A DNA stretch of 64,000 nucleotides, from positions 6,796,501 to 6,860,500 of the forward strand of contig NZ_CP150290.1 in NCBI RefSeq assembly GCF_038051995.1, given 5' to 3'. A program made the translations under genes and the position numbers. The first letter of the stretch is position 1; every line of letters begins with the position of its first letter. The notes beneath the pieces were generated by a model. That model did no database searches and was not told the DNA's origin. It worked only from the letters and a program-made list of their open reading frames with translations. Positions 19,248-27,989 of the stretch are shown here, piece by piece. Source of the DNA: Paenibacillus sp. FSL H8-0537. Its GTDB lineage: Bacteria; Bacillota; Bacilli; Paenibacillales; Paenibacillaceae.

Positions 19248-20012
19248 ATGAATGAAAAGCTGAGTCACTACCTATGCGGTAAATTCATATCCGAAGGCAA
19301 CTGGTCGCACATGAGACGAAATACGCTCCATGATGAGGTTATTATGATGCTGGAGGGCGAAATGTACATCGCCGAGGAAGACAGGGAGTATATCGTCCGT
19401 CCGGGAGATATGCTGCTTCTAAGACACGGCTTGACTCATTATGGGTACCGGAAAAGCGAATCGCCTGTCAGCTTTTATTGGGTGCATTACGGTACGATGG
19501 TGGAGCAATATCGGAGCTATCCAACCCATGTGCCCATTGAAGGGCCTTCGAAGATTAATCAGCTGTTTAAGCAGCTGCTGCATGTTTCTTCTTTTTCGGC
19601 TGAGGAGGCAACTGCCGCGTTATTGTTATTATTGAATGAGCTTACACGGACGATTGACCAGCAAAATCATGCCCCACACGCCATCGTCGATAACATTTGC
19701 AAATGGATTGATGCCCATTTGCATCTGGACATTAATGTCCGTAAAATTGCAGAGGTGTTCAACTTTAATAAGGATTACATCTCGAAGGTTGTAAAGCGGG
19801 AGAAAGGGCTGGGCATTAAAGCTTATATTTTGACGCAGCGCATCAGCCGGGCGAAGCTGAAGCTTCTGAACACAAATTTGAGCGTAAAGGAAATTGCCGG
19901 AGAATGCGGTTTTTCCGATTATAAGCTGTTTCTGCGAACCTTCAAGCACTATGAGGGCATGACGCCGAGTGATTATCGCAATATTTTATACTCGACACCA
20001 TTGAATATTTAA
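19248..20012 (+). CDS. AraC-family regulator with cupin sensor
   Basis: A 254-residue regulator: an N-terminal cupin-like ligand domain (about 15-95; EGEMYIAEEDREY and YIVRPGDMLLL) and a C-terminal pair of HTH motifs (about 160-254; NVRKIAEVFNFNKDYISKVV and CGFSDYKLFLRTFKHYEGMTP). I start it at the ATG at 19248 because AAAGGTGG lies upstream; the longer frame from 19173 has no binding site. It is divergent from the GH127 gene and probably controls it in response to an arabinose-containing sugar. Confidence 0.85.
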   Translation: MNEKLSHYLCGKFISEGNWSHMRRNTLHDEVIMMLEGEMYIAEEDREYIVRPGDMLLLRHGLTHYGYRKSESPVSFYWVHYGTMVEQYRSYPTHVPIEGPSKINQLFKQLLHVSSFSAEEATAALLLLLNELTRTIDQQNHAPHAIVDNICKWIDAHLHLDINVRKIAEVFNFNKDYISKVVKREKGLGIKAYILTQRISRAKLKLLNTNLSVKEIAGECGFSDYKLFLRTFKHYEGMTPSDYRNILYSTPLNI

Positions 20013-20060
20013 AGGTTGAATATGGACAAACCAGCTGGAAGAAGTTTAGGAGATGATCGT

Positions 20061-20711
20061 ATGAGTAAAAAGAAAAAAGCGATGGCGATTGAGGCACCGA
20101 TCCTGCCGGCTGAACTGCCTGTGCTGGAGCAGACTGAGCTGCAATCTCATGCTTTTTTTGAAATGGGCATGATCCAGGATTGCGTATGGGATGGGCAGCA
20201 GGCTCGCAAGGTGATTTTCGACAAAATCATTTTCAAAAATGTCACTTTTACCGAGACTGCGCTGAACGAGGTCGAATTGACGGATGTGATTTTCGACAAA
20301 TGCGATTTGTCGAATGCCGACTTTAGCGATGCCATTATCCACCGGACCGTGTTCAAAAATTGCAAAATGATCGGCATCAATTTGACTGGCGCTACGCTGC
20401 GAAACATGGTCTGGAAGGATAATTTGGCCGATTACGCCAATTTTAGAATGTCCGATATGAAGCAGGTATCGTTTCAGGATAGCTCGATGGGCAAAAGCGA
20501 TTTCAGCTTTGCAAAGCTGCAAAAACTTGAGCTTTCCCAATGCCAAATTGACCAAGCCCAATTTTCAAATACGAAGCTGGCTGGCCTTGATTTGAGCACC
20601 TGCGAATTCAATGGGATTGCCGTAGCCCCCGAGGATTTGAAGGATTGCACTATTTCTCGGGAGCAGGCTTATGTGTTTGTGGCACTGTTTGGGTTGATTT
20701 TGAAGGAGTAG
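20061..20711 (+). CDS. Pentapeptide-repeat protein
   Basis: A 216-residue protein made largely of A(D/N)LXX-type repeats between about residues 55 and 185 (for example LSNADFSDAIIHRTVFKNC), which fold into a right-handed quadrilateral beta helix. It ends in a hydrophobic helix, AYVFVALFGLILKE. The start is the ATG at 20061 with AGGAGA 8 bases upstream. Some such proteins mimic DNA and bind gyrase (Qnr group), but nothing here shows that role. It follows the AraC gene at short distance. Confidence 0.85.
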   Translation: MSKKKKAMAIEAPILPAELPVLEQTELQSHAFFEMGMIQDCVWDGQQARKVIFDKIIFKNVTFTETALNEVELTDVIFDKCDLSNADFSDAIIHRTVFKNCKMIGINLTGATLRNMVWKDNLADYANFRMSDMKQVSFQDSSMGKSDFSFAKLQKLELSQCQIDQAQFSNTKLAGLDLSTCEFNGIAVAPEDLKDCTISREQAYVFVALFGLILKE

Positions 20712-20760
20712 CAGCTCCGCTAGGCTATTCCTTCAAAAATTGTCTCAAGCCTTATTTCAT

Positions 20761-22182
20761 TCAAATCATCATTAAATACAGGAGCAGCGCCAGCCCCATA
20801 ATCGCGGCAAATATATAATTCGGCCTCGCCAGCTCGAATACCGACTTATTGAAAAGCCCCGCCAGCAAATTATTCACCGCCGAAGCGGGAGAAATCGGAT
20901 TGGACAGCCCCCAACTTCCCAGCAGCAATACGGCGAAATAAATCGGGCTAATCTGTACAGCGGCCGGATCGATGCTGTTCACGAGAATCGTCACTAATAC
21001 AATCGGATGAAGGCCAATTAACGAGGTCGAAGCAATCAGAACGATTGTGAAAATCGTGAACGATAATGCGATCGGGAGCGGGATATGCCCAAGTAGGGAG
21101 GGAATCACATTCCCAAAGCCTGTAGCGCTGATCGATCCGCTGAAAAAGCCGGCGGCTAAAAACAGCGTAATCTCCTTTTGCAAAGCGGGCAGCGTGACGG
21201 TTAAATGGTTCTTCAGTCCCTGCCGGAATGTCGGCAGAGCGCCTTTCGCAAGGCACCAGAGCAGCGGAAAAACGACCGCCGCCATGCACGTAATCAGCAC
21301 CATCGGAAGATCAATTAGCTGCTCCAGCAGAAGGATTGCCGCCGTCGCCAGCAGCAAATAGATGCCGAGCCCAATCGGAAAGAACGCCCGCCTGCCGTTA
21401 TCCTTCTCGCTGCTCTGTCCATTCTGACTCTCGACCACCTCCGTGGCTTCCTTGCTCCACTCTCCTGCTTCCGCAGCCACAAGCTCGCTTACCTCATCCT
21501 TCGCTCGCAGCCGCTTGAAATCAACAACCACACTTACCAGCAGGCTGATCAGCGACAGCCCTATTAAATAGGGCAGGAGCGCTGACCAGTTGAGCCGGAG
21601 CGCCGAGGTAACTAGCGCCATTGCGGCAAAATAGGGCGACCAGCAAATCGCGCCTCCAAAGCCGCGATTTAAAGCATTCGCCAGCAGCCCGGATAAGCGC
21701 CCTGAACGCGGCTTAACGAACACCAAGTGATAGACGACGGGAATAGATCCGACGTTAATGAACCCGCCCATTATGTGCGTCATAAGCTGTGTGCCGATGA
21801 ACAGGGCTGTATGGCTGCGCATACGCGTTTCATAGAAGCGTTTCAGCGCTGCGACATAGTCCGGCAGCCTTACTGGAATGCCGAACAAGGGGGCAAATAC
21901 GAATAAGGTCACCAACGTCGCATTCATGCTCGCGGCTTTAAACCAATAGGCGGCAGCCTGATGCTGCACCAGCATTAGAGCCATTCCGCCAGTCATAAAA
22001 AAGAGAGTAAGCCACAGGGCTACTCCCTTAAGCTTAGGCAGCAGCAGGAGCACCGCCAAAAAGGAAAGTCCGCCCAGCACATAAACTAGCGGCTCAAAGT
22101 GTGTAAGCTGCTGAAAAATAAAAACGGCAGCGAGAGCGAAAATAACCGCTCTGTCGATCACTGCCTTTGTCCCAACCGTCAT
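20761..22182 (-). CDS. Polytopic membrane permease, ion-transporter superfamily-like
   Basis: A 473-residue protein with about 12 hydrophobic helices in two halves joined by a charged cytoplasmic loop (about residues 225-265, rich in E and K). The second half has an SGSISATGFGNVIP re-entrant-like segment and GLSNPISPASAVNNLLAG, a Pro/Gly/Asn-rich motif of the kind seen in the ion transporter (DcuC/GntP/CitM-like) superfamily. I do not recognise a closer family or substrate. It lies upstream of nothing on its strand; the LigB-type gene precedes it by 30 bases and could share its transcript. Confidence 0.65.
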   Translation of the reverse strand: MTVGTKAVIDRAVIFALAAVFIFQQLTHFEPLVYVLGGLSFLAVLLLLPKLKGVALWLTLFFMTGGMALMLVQHQAAAYWFKAASMNATLVTLFVFAPLFGIPVRLPDYVAALKRFYETRMRSHTALFIGTQLMTHIMGGFINVGSIPVVYHLVFVKPRSGRLSGLLANALNRGFGGAICWSPYFAAMALVTSALRLNWSALLPYLIGLSLISLLVSVVVDFKRLRAKDEVSELVAAEAGEWSKEATEVVESQNGQSSEKDNGRRAFFPIGLGIYLLLATAAILLLEQLIDLPMVLITCMAAVVFPLLWCLAKGALPTFRQGLKNHLTVTLPALQKEITLFLAAGFFSGSISATGFGNVIPSLLGHIPLPIALSFTIFTIVLIASTSLIGLHPIVLVTILVNSIDPAAVQISPIYFAVLLLGSWGLSNPISPASAVNNLLAGLFNKSVFELARPNYIFAAIMGLALLLYLMMI

Positions 22183-22212
22183 GACCTTCGCCTTCTCTTC
22201 TGCTTCTGCTTT

Positions 22213-22983
22213 CTAGTTAAACTTCCAACAGCTCAAGCTTAAATTGCCGAACTGGTAGCTGCGGTGAATTAGGGATGCTTGACGCAACTTGTCGCCCGAA
22301 CCCATAGCCAGCAGGAGCGGGATAAAATGCTCGTTCGTCGGCACAGCCTCCTGCGCAAAGGGAGCCTGTTCCCTATAGTTGAAAAGCGCCGGGAGATCCC
22401 ATGCCTCAAGCTTGCTCTGCAGCCAATTATCGAATGATTCTGCCCATTCGTCAATCCCCTCCGACTGCCAATTCAGCCTTCTGAGATTGTGGACGGTGCC
22501 GCCGCTTCCAATTAAGAGCACATCCTGCTCTCTAAGCGCAGCTAATGCCTTGCCGATTTCGTATTGCTGCTCATTGTTTAAATGGCGGTTGACCGAAAGC
22601 GCAATGACGGGAATATCCGCATCCGGATAAAGAAGCTTAAGTACAGCCCAAGCGCCGTGATCAAGCCCTCTTTCCTCATCCAGCACACTTGAAATGCCAT
22701 GCTCAGCGAACAAGGCTTGAATATCCTCGCTGAGCTGGCGCTTGCCTTCTGCCGGATACGTCATTTGATACAGCTCATCCTGAAAGCCAGAAAAGTCATA
22801 AATCGTGCTGTACACTGGGGCAGCGCCAACTGTCTGTACCGCCTGCTCCCAATGGGCAGAGAAAAGAACAATTGCTTTTGGCTTTGGCGTCTGCTCCTTA
22901 AAGCTTTTCAACAAAGCCGTATAGCCATTATTCTCTAATACAATGGACGGTGCGCCATGGGCGAAAAAATAGGCAGGCATCAT
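22213..22983 (-). CDS. LigB-type class III extradiol dioxygenase (YgiD-like)
   Basis: A 256-residue enzyme of the 4,5-DOPA extradiol dioxygenase family. The iron/zinc-ligand histidines lie in FFAHGAP (H9), SAHW (about H44) and LDHGAW (about H118), with a later conserved SGGTVHNLR. Such enzymes open catechol-like rings with oxygen. Its start overlaps the stop of the hydrolase gene before it by 4 bases, so the two are coupled and probably act on related quinone or catechol compounds. Confidence 0.88.
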   Translation of the reverse strand: MMPAYFFAHGAPSIVLENNGYTALLKSFKEQTPKPKAIVLFSAHWEQAVQTVGAAPVYSTIYDFSGFQDELYQMTYPAEGKRQLSEDIQALFAEHGISSVLDEERGLDHGAWAVLKLLYPDADIPVIALSVNRHLNNEQQYEIGKALAALREQDVLLIGSGGTVHNLRRLNWQSEGIDEWAESFDNWLQSKLEAWDLPALFNYREQAPFAQEAVPTNEHFIPLLLAMGSGDKLRQASLIHRSYQFGNLSLSCWKFN

Positions 22984-23633
22984 AGTGTTTGTTCTCCCTT
23001 ATCGTTAGTTAGCCAGCCTAGAAAATCCAGTTGATTTTGTTCCGATACGCCATGGTCGGTCGGATACGTCTTAAAGGTCAAATGCGGCGTCACCGCTTGA
23101 AAATAATCTGCTGTTTCGTGCCCAATCCGAATCGGAAACACGGAATCAAATTCCCCATGCGACACAAAAACCGAGACGTCTGTCAGCGATTGCAGCACAT
23201 ATTCGGTTTTGACGAACTCAGGCACATAGCCGTTCAGCGCAACAATGCCTTTCAACCTGTTACCCATCGTAAGCGCAAGCGTCATCGATAAAATCGCCCC
23301 TTGGCTAAAGCCCAGCAAATAACGCTGGCTCGCATCTATCGGGTATTTTTCCGTCGCATACTCAATAAATGCTTCAAGCTGCTGCACCGCCCGGTCAAAA
23401 ATGTCCCGAATCGGGTTGCCTAGGCTCTTCAGCTCATAATATTGGTATCCGGCACCCAGCCTAAGGTCGCCTCGGATATTAATGATGATGAACTGGTTCG
23501 CTAAAGGTGCTACAAGTCCATGCATGTTTGCCTCATTCGAACCTTTCCCATGAAGGGTGAAAATAACAGGGTATGTTTGGCCTGCACTCGCATGCTTTGG
23601 CAGGTGAACGTCATAATGATAAGCGGGGTTCAT
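22980..23633 (-). CDS. Alpha/beta hydrolase, phospholipase/carboxylesterase type (MhqD-like)
   Basis: A 217-residue serine hydrolase. The nucleophile elbow is GFSQGA (about residues 105-110), with an acid in HGEFDSVFP and the histidine in TDHGVS near the C-terminus. The oxyanion region reads LHGKGSNE. I start it at the ATG at 23633 because GGAGG lies 6 bases before; a TTG 15 bases upstream lies inside that site. It is the first gene of a two-gene operon with the LigB-type dioxygenase, which recalls the B. subtilis mhq genes for quinone removal (analogy only). Confidence 0.85.
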   Translation of the reverse strand: MNPAYHYDVHLPKHASAGQTYPVIFTLHGKGSNEANMHGLVAPLANQFIIINIRGDLRLGAGYQYYELKSLGNPIRDIFDRAVQQLEAFIEYATEKYPIDASQRYLLGFSQGAILSMTLALTMGNRLKGIVALNGYVPEFVKTEYVLQSLTDVSVFVSHGEFDSVFPIRIGHETADYFQAVTPHLTFKTYPTDHGVSEQNQLDFLGWLTNDKGEQTL

Positions 23634-23748
23634 AATAACCCTCCTCAAAATATTAGTAATAAGAATTAAAGTTCTGTATTACAAATATATAGTGAAACTA
23701 GGGCTTTGGTCAACAGGAAAATCGCTGCGCCCACTTATTACGCATGCA

Positions 23749-23785
23749 AACAGCGCGTGCTGATCCAGGATCGGCACGCGCTGCT
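23749..23785 (-). terminator. Hairpin terminator after the SLH lipoprotein gene
   Basis: Perfect 9-base arms AGCGCGTGC (23752-23760) and GCACGCGCT (23774-23782). T-runs are short on the minus strand (GTTTGC) and longer on the plus side. Confidence 0.65.
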
Positions 23786-23808
23786 TGGTTTCTTTTTTAA
23801 TATATAAA

Positions 23809-25809
23809 CTACAAGGTTTCCAGAAGCGCTTTAAGCTCGGGATTCAATTGCAATACATGCAGCACCATCGTCAAAGCTTCCGCGCGGGACGCTTGATTAT
23901 TCGGCTGGAACGTTCCGTTGCCAGCCCCGCTGACGATTCCAGCTGCCGCAGCTTTCTCAATTTGCTCCTTATTCCACACTTGATTAATGTCGGTGAAAGC
24001 CGGCGCATTTGCTGCATTCACACGATCAAGGTCAATAATTTTAGCAAGGATTGCGATAATTTCGGCGCGGCTAATTTCCTGATTCGGCTTAAATGTGCCG
24101 TCCTTGTAGCCCGAAATCACGCCTGACGCTTGCAGGCTTCCAATCGCTGTTTCCGCCCAGTGGCCCGCAACATCGCTTAACTCGCTGCTGCCTGAGGCAG
24201 GCCCATTTATGCCAAATAGTTTGGAAATGATAGTCGCAAATTCAGCCCGGGTAATGCTTGCATTCGGACGGAAGGCATTGTTCTCATAGCCCTTAACGAT
24301 GCCAAGCTTAGCAAAAATGTTTACCGTCTTGTTGGCCCAGTGGGAGCCCGTATCCGTAAATTGGACGGTTGTTGGGTTAGCTTTAACTTCCTCTACCTGC
24401 TTCGTAAGGCTGGTGATAACATCATCAATCTTAACGATTTTATCATTGAACTTTATTTGAGGTGCTGGCACCGGTGTCGGCACTGGCGTGGCTGTAGGAG
24501 TTGCTGTCGCTGCAGGTGTAGTCGAAGAGCCGCCTCCACTGCTTCCGCCGCTCGATGGTGCTTGAATAACAACCGCATGCGAGCCATATACAGCCGAGCC
24601 ATCGGCCGCTGTCGCTTTCGCAGTAACCGTACCTGCGGACACGCCCGTCAATAAGCCGCTGGCATTAATGGTTGCGGTGCCTGTACCATTTTCAACCGAC
24701 CAAACGATCGATTTGTCCGCTGCATCCACAGGCGCAATTTCTGCTGCCAATTGAATGCTTCCGCCAGTCTGAACAACGGCTTCCCCCGTCAAAGCTATAG
24801 TCGATACCAGAACAGGCGTCGCTGTTGGCGTCGGTTCTGGTGTCGGCGTCGGGGTTGGGGTTGGCGTCGGTGTTGCAGGCACATTTATCGTTACGTCCAT
24901 GCTTCCTACAATACCTGTACCGTCAACGGCAGTTGCTATCGCTGTAACTGTTCCAGACGATACGGCCGTCAACAGCCCGTTTGCATCAATCGTCGCTGAG
25001 CCTGTGCCGTCCTCAACAGACCAGACGAACGCTGAATTAGCTGCATCGACTGGAAGGACTGTCGCATTTAACGCTAAGGATTGACCCACATCGACTGAAT
25101 CAATACCTCCAGACCCACTGACCTGAATATCTGTTACGACATGAAAAAAGTTGTCCGTAATCAATTTCGGACCCGAGTATACCGCTAATTGTGCCGAATT
25201 CACAGGAACATTAACATTGTTATTTTTAATTAAAAACTTCACAAGTCCGTTAGTCGTATTAGAGGACATCCCTCCAGTTGTTGTATCGCTTGAGGCACGA
25301 TCAGTATCCATATCAACAAAAACGAAGTTCGGATTGCTTGTCTGAATAAATATTTCTGTCCGTCCCGTCACAAGCGTATCATTCGCATCATAAACAGAAA
25401 AAGTGACGCTTGTATAATCCGGAAAATTGACGTCCGCATGCAGGGGCTCAGCCAGAGTCATATAATCGACGGCCTCTGTCGGTTTATACGTACTAATGTT
25501 TGATAACGTTATGGATTGGCTGCCATATGAACGAGTGGGAATCCAGCTAACCTGACCATCAGTCACATAACCACCCATCATGGTTTTATTGGCATAGGTA
25601 TTTACAGCTACAGATGCTGCCCCTACGTTAACATCCGGTACCTGTGTGACCGTTCCATCGGAATAACGTATAAATACATGCTCCGAGGTATCTGGCAGCC
25701 CATTACTATAGGAGACCGTTATGGAGCTGGACGAAGTGATACAACCGCTTAACAAACTGAGAGTCAAAGTTAAAATCAAACCTAATTTCATGATTGAACC
25801 TTTTTTCAT
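23809..25809 (-). CDS. SLH-anchored lipoprotein with two Big_2-type Ig domains
   Basis: A 666-residue surface protein. A signal peptide with lipobox LSGC (C23) is followed by an N-terminal domain (about 25-225) of unknown type, two Ig-like Big_2 domains (about 228-310 and 335-415, each with ATINASGLLT-like strands), a Pro/Thr linker, and three C-terminal SLH domains (about 485-666; SRAEIIAILAK motifs). Having both a lipid anchor and SLH domains is unusual. It should bind the cell wall and present its N-terminal part outside. Its promoter shares the TGTCATT repeat block with two other surface genes. Confidence 0.87.
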   Translation of the reverse strand: MKKGSIMKLGLILTLTLSLLSGCITSSSSITVSYSNGLPDTSEHVFIRYSDGTVTQVPDVNVGAASVAVNTYANKTMMGGYVTDGQVSWIPTRSYGSQSITLSNISTYKPTEAVDYMTLAEPLHADVNFPDYTSVTFSVYDANDTLVTGRTEIFIQTSNPNFVFVDMDTDRASSDTTTGGMSSNTTNGLVKFLIKNNNVNVPVNSAQLAVYSGPKLITDNFFHVVTDIQVSGSGGIDSVDVGQSLALNATVLPVDAANSAFVWSVEDGTGSATIDANGLLTAVSSGTVTAIATAVDGTGIVGSMDVTINVPATPTPTPTPTPTPEPTPTATPVLVSTIALTGEAVVQTGGSIQLAAEIAPVDAADKSIVWSVENGTGTATINASGLLTGVSAGTVTAKATAADGSAVYGSHAVVIQAPSSGGSSGGGSSTTPAATATPTATPVPTPVPAPQIKFNDKIVKIDDVITSLTKQVEEVKANPTTVQFTDTGSHWANKTVNIFAKLGIVKGYENNAFRPNASITRAEFATIISKLFGINGPASGSSELSDVAGHWAETAIGSLQASGVISGYKDGTFKPNQEISRAEIIAILAKIIDLDRVNAANAPAFTDINQVWNKEQIEKAAAAGIVSGAGNGTFQPNNQASRAEALTMVLHVLQLNPELKALLETL

Positions 25810-25855
25810 TGCTTTCCCTCATTCCTTATCATTTTGATAAATGCCCATTAGCTCT

Positions 25856-25890
25856 AGTATAGCCCTTGCCAATGACAGGAAAATGACAAA
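25856..25890 (-). promoter_or_regulatory. Shared surface-gene promoter, copy 1
   Basis: On the minus strand TTTGTCATTTTCCTGTCATTGG, split here as TTTGTCATTTT and CCTGTCATTGG, holds two TGTCATT copies 11 bases apart; TATACT follows 17 bases after the last repeat begins at CTGTC. The same block lies before the genes at 35620 and 53664. Confidence 0.7.
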
Positions 25891-25904
25891 GTCTTGGAGA
25901 TCGC

Positions 25905-25925
25905 AAAGAACCCTCACTTTGAGGG
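25905..25925 (-). terminator. Terminator of the signal peptidase gene
   Basis: CCCTCA, AAG, TGAGGG on the minus strand followed by TTCTTTG. Short but GC-rich, placed between the signal peptidase stop and the next promoter. Confidence 0.6.
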
Positions 25926-25981
25926 CCCTTAGAGTTATGTTATGGATGCTAAACGATTAGGAAGAGGATCTAAACAAAAAA

Positions 25982-26542
25982 TTAAGGAAACTTTTTAACT
26001 CCCATCACATGATTAAGCGGAATGTATCCAATTTCCCTGCTGTCACTGCTATGATTGCGATTATCGCCCATGACGAAAATATGCCCCTCAGGAACAGTCC
26101 ATTGTTTATCTGAAACAAAATTCATCGTTTCATTCAGATAAGGCTCGTCCAGCGCCACGCCATTGCGATAGGTTTTATGCTCCTTAAACTCCAGCACATC
26201 GCCGGGTTTGCCAAGCACCCTTTTCACATAAAATACTGCGTTATCATTCGTTTTATTTTTCATAAATAGCTGAAGCAGCGGATGCTCCATTAGATCATCC
26301 GTCAAATGCCGTTCTCTGCTCACTCGGCTGTCGATCACGACCACATCGCCATATTCCGGAAGCTTGGACAACGTATGCGAGATTTTCGATACGTAAATTC
26401 GCTCCTTATCCTGCAAGGTTGGGTCCATAGAATGACCATCAACCTTATAAGGCTGAATAACAAATACACCAATAATTAATGAAAGTACAACTGCTATGCC
26501 GAAAGTGCTTACCCAGCTGCCAATCTCCTTCAAGGCTTTCAT
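25982..26542 (-). CDS. lepB: Type I signal peptidase
   Basis: A 186-residue membrane protease with one N-terminal helix and the S26 boxes: the nucleophile serine in GHSMDPTL, the base lysine in FYVKRVLGKPGD and the GDNRNHSSDSR box near the C-terminus. It cuts signal peptides of exported proteins outside the membrane. The start could be this ATG or a GTG at 26551, which is closer to GGAGG; both give the same mature enzyme. Many secreted surface proteins in the window would be its substrates, but co-regulation is not shown. Confidence 0.92.
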   Translation of the reverse strand: MKALKEIGSWVSTFGIAVVLSLIIGVFVIQPYKVDGHSMDPTLQDKERIYVSKISHTLSKLPEYGDVVVIDSRVSRERHLTDDLMEHPLLQLFMKNKTNDNAVFYVKRVLGKPGDVLEFKEHKTYRNGVALDEPYLNETMNFVSDKQWTVPEGHIFVMGDNRNHSSDSREIGYIPLNHVMGVKKFP

Positions 26543-26569
26543 CTTGATCACACCATCCTCCTCATCCAC

Positions 26570-26964
26570 ATTATAGCTAAATTATACCATTTACTCTATC
26601 ACATGAAAACTTGAAGCAAGGCAGCTTCCTGCTTTTCGTTGTATGCTTCTCGTTTCATAGGACTGCTCCCTGTACAAAAATAAATTTGACGGACACAGCA
26701 GACCCTATTTCAATAAAATCACGGGTTATGCAGCAGGCTGCGGACTCAGGCGCTGCTAATGTGCTGCAAATCGTCATTTTGCCGGGATGAGGAGGGCTAT
26801 AACGAATTTCCTGTCCGCTTACGGCCTAAAATCGTATCAAAAGCAAGAATAGCGAAATCTCAGTCCGCACAACCTGCCTAGAGCGAGCTCTTATACGGGC
26901 TGGTTGGTTTTCAGCGGTTTTTATGTGCTAGACCGTATCCTAATCCTAATTCTTATTGTTATTG
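26570..26964. other. Gap of about 390 bases without a recognised gene
   Basis: I see no open frame with a ribosome binding site and no clear hairpin. It only carries the upstream region of the signal peptidase and the end of the hydrolase gene. Confidence 0.5.
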
Positions 26965-27801
26965 TTACTCGTTCAGAAAAGCAATCAAGGCTTTATTGAA
27001 GGCTTCGGGATGCGTCGCATTTAAGCCATGCGGGCCGCCTTTAATTAAAGCAAGCCGGCTGCCTGGAATGGCTTCGTGCGACCGTTTTCCGCTGACTTCA
27101 AATGGCACAATAGCATCCGAATCCCCGTGAATGATGAGTGTCGGCACATTTATTTTTGCTAAATCATCACGGAAATCGGTGAATCCAAACGCTTTGATGC
27201 AATCTAGCGTCCCTTTCGGGGAGGCAAAAGCGGCGATATCGCGGCTGTATAAGCGAGCCGGCTCACTTACTAGATCCGACTTGTCCCCAGCGGCGAAAAA
27301 GTTTTTAGTAAATCCATCAAGGAAGGCCAGGCGGTCTTGCTTTACCCCGTCCTCAAACTCTTTGATCAGGGCATCGTCGACACCGCCCTCTGGATTGCCC
27401 TCGGTTTTATATAGGTATGGCGGGACAGCTGCCGCCAAGACGACTTTTTGAATCCGATCCGTTCCATAAGTGCCCATGTAGCGGGCAACCTCGCCACCGC
27501 CCATTGAGAACCCCACGAGTGCAGCCTCTTTCAGGTCAAGATGTTCAAGCAGCTTATGCAAATCTGCAGCAAAGGTGTCATAGTCGTAGCCTTCCCATGG
27601 CTGAGAGGATTGTCCAAATCCGCGGCGGTCATAGGTAATGACACGATAGCCAGCGTCGATCAGCGCTGGCACCTGATACTCCCACGAGCGTCCGCTCAGC
27701 GGCCAGCCGTGAATGAGCACCACCGGTTTTCCAGTCCCCCGATCCTCATAAAAAAGCTCAATCGGAGCATTATTTTCAGATCCAACCGTTAATTTTGACA
27801 T
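26965..27801 (-). CDS. Alpha/beta hydrolase of the non-heme chloroperoxidase group
   Basis: A 278-residue hydrolase. The nucleophile elbow GFSMGGGEVARYMG (Ser about residue 100), the acid in HGDSDAIVPFE and the histidine in KGGPHGLNATH complete the triad; the GWPLSGRSWEYQ oxyanion strand is typical of the cofactor-free haloperoxidase/arylesterase group. The start is the ATG at 27801, with GGAAGGGG 8 bases upstream, rather than the one 18 bases earlier. The natural substrate is unknown. A perfect palindrome upstream may be its operator. Confidence 0.87.
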   Translation of the reverse strand: MSKLTVGSENNAPIELFYEDRGTGKPVVLIHGWPLSGRSWEYQVPALIDAGYRVITYDRRGFGQSSQPWEGYDYDTFAADLHKLLEHLDLKEAALVGFSMGGGEVARYMGTYGTDRIQKVVLAAAVPPYLYKTEGNPEGGVDDALIKEFEDGVKQDRLAFLDGFTKNFFAAGDKSDLVSEPARLYSRDIAAFASPKGTLDCIKAFGFTDFRDDLAKINVPTLIIHGDSDAIVPFEVSGKRSHEAIPGSRLALIKGGPHGLNATHPEAFNKALIAFLNE

Positions 27802-27854
27802 GTGAAGCACCCCTTCCAAGTTTGATCATATCCTTGCAGGCAGCTCTCCTCGTT

Positions 27855-27866
27855 CTAACTAGTTAG
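27855..27866. promoter_or_regulatory. Palindrome CTAACTAGTTAG, candidate operator
   Basis: A perfect 12-base palindrome about 55 bases upstream of the hydrolase start codon. The size and position suit a TetR- or MarR-type repressor site. No regulator gene is adjacent, so the factor is unknown. Confidence 0.4.
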
Positions 27867-27989
27867 TGATATTACACACTGCAAGCCGTTGCTGCAATAT
27901 TATTCCCCTTAACGAGGACAACCCAAACAAAGTGGAGACCACACAGCCCGTTATGATTATGCACTTCCATGATCTGCCGCAGCTCCTTC

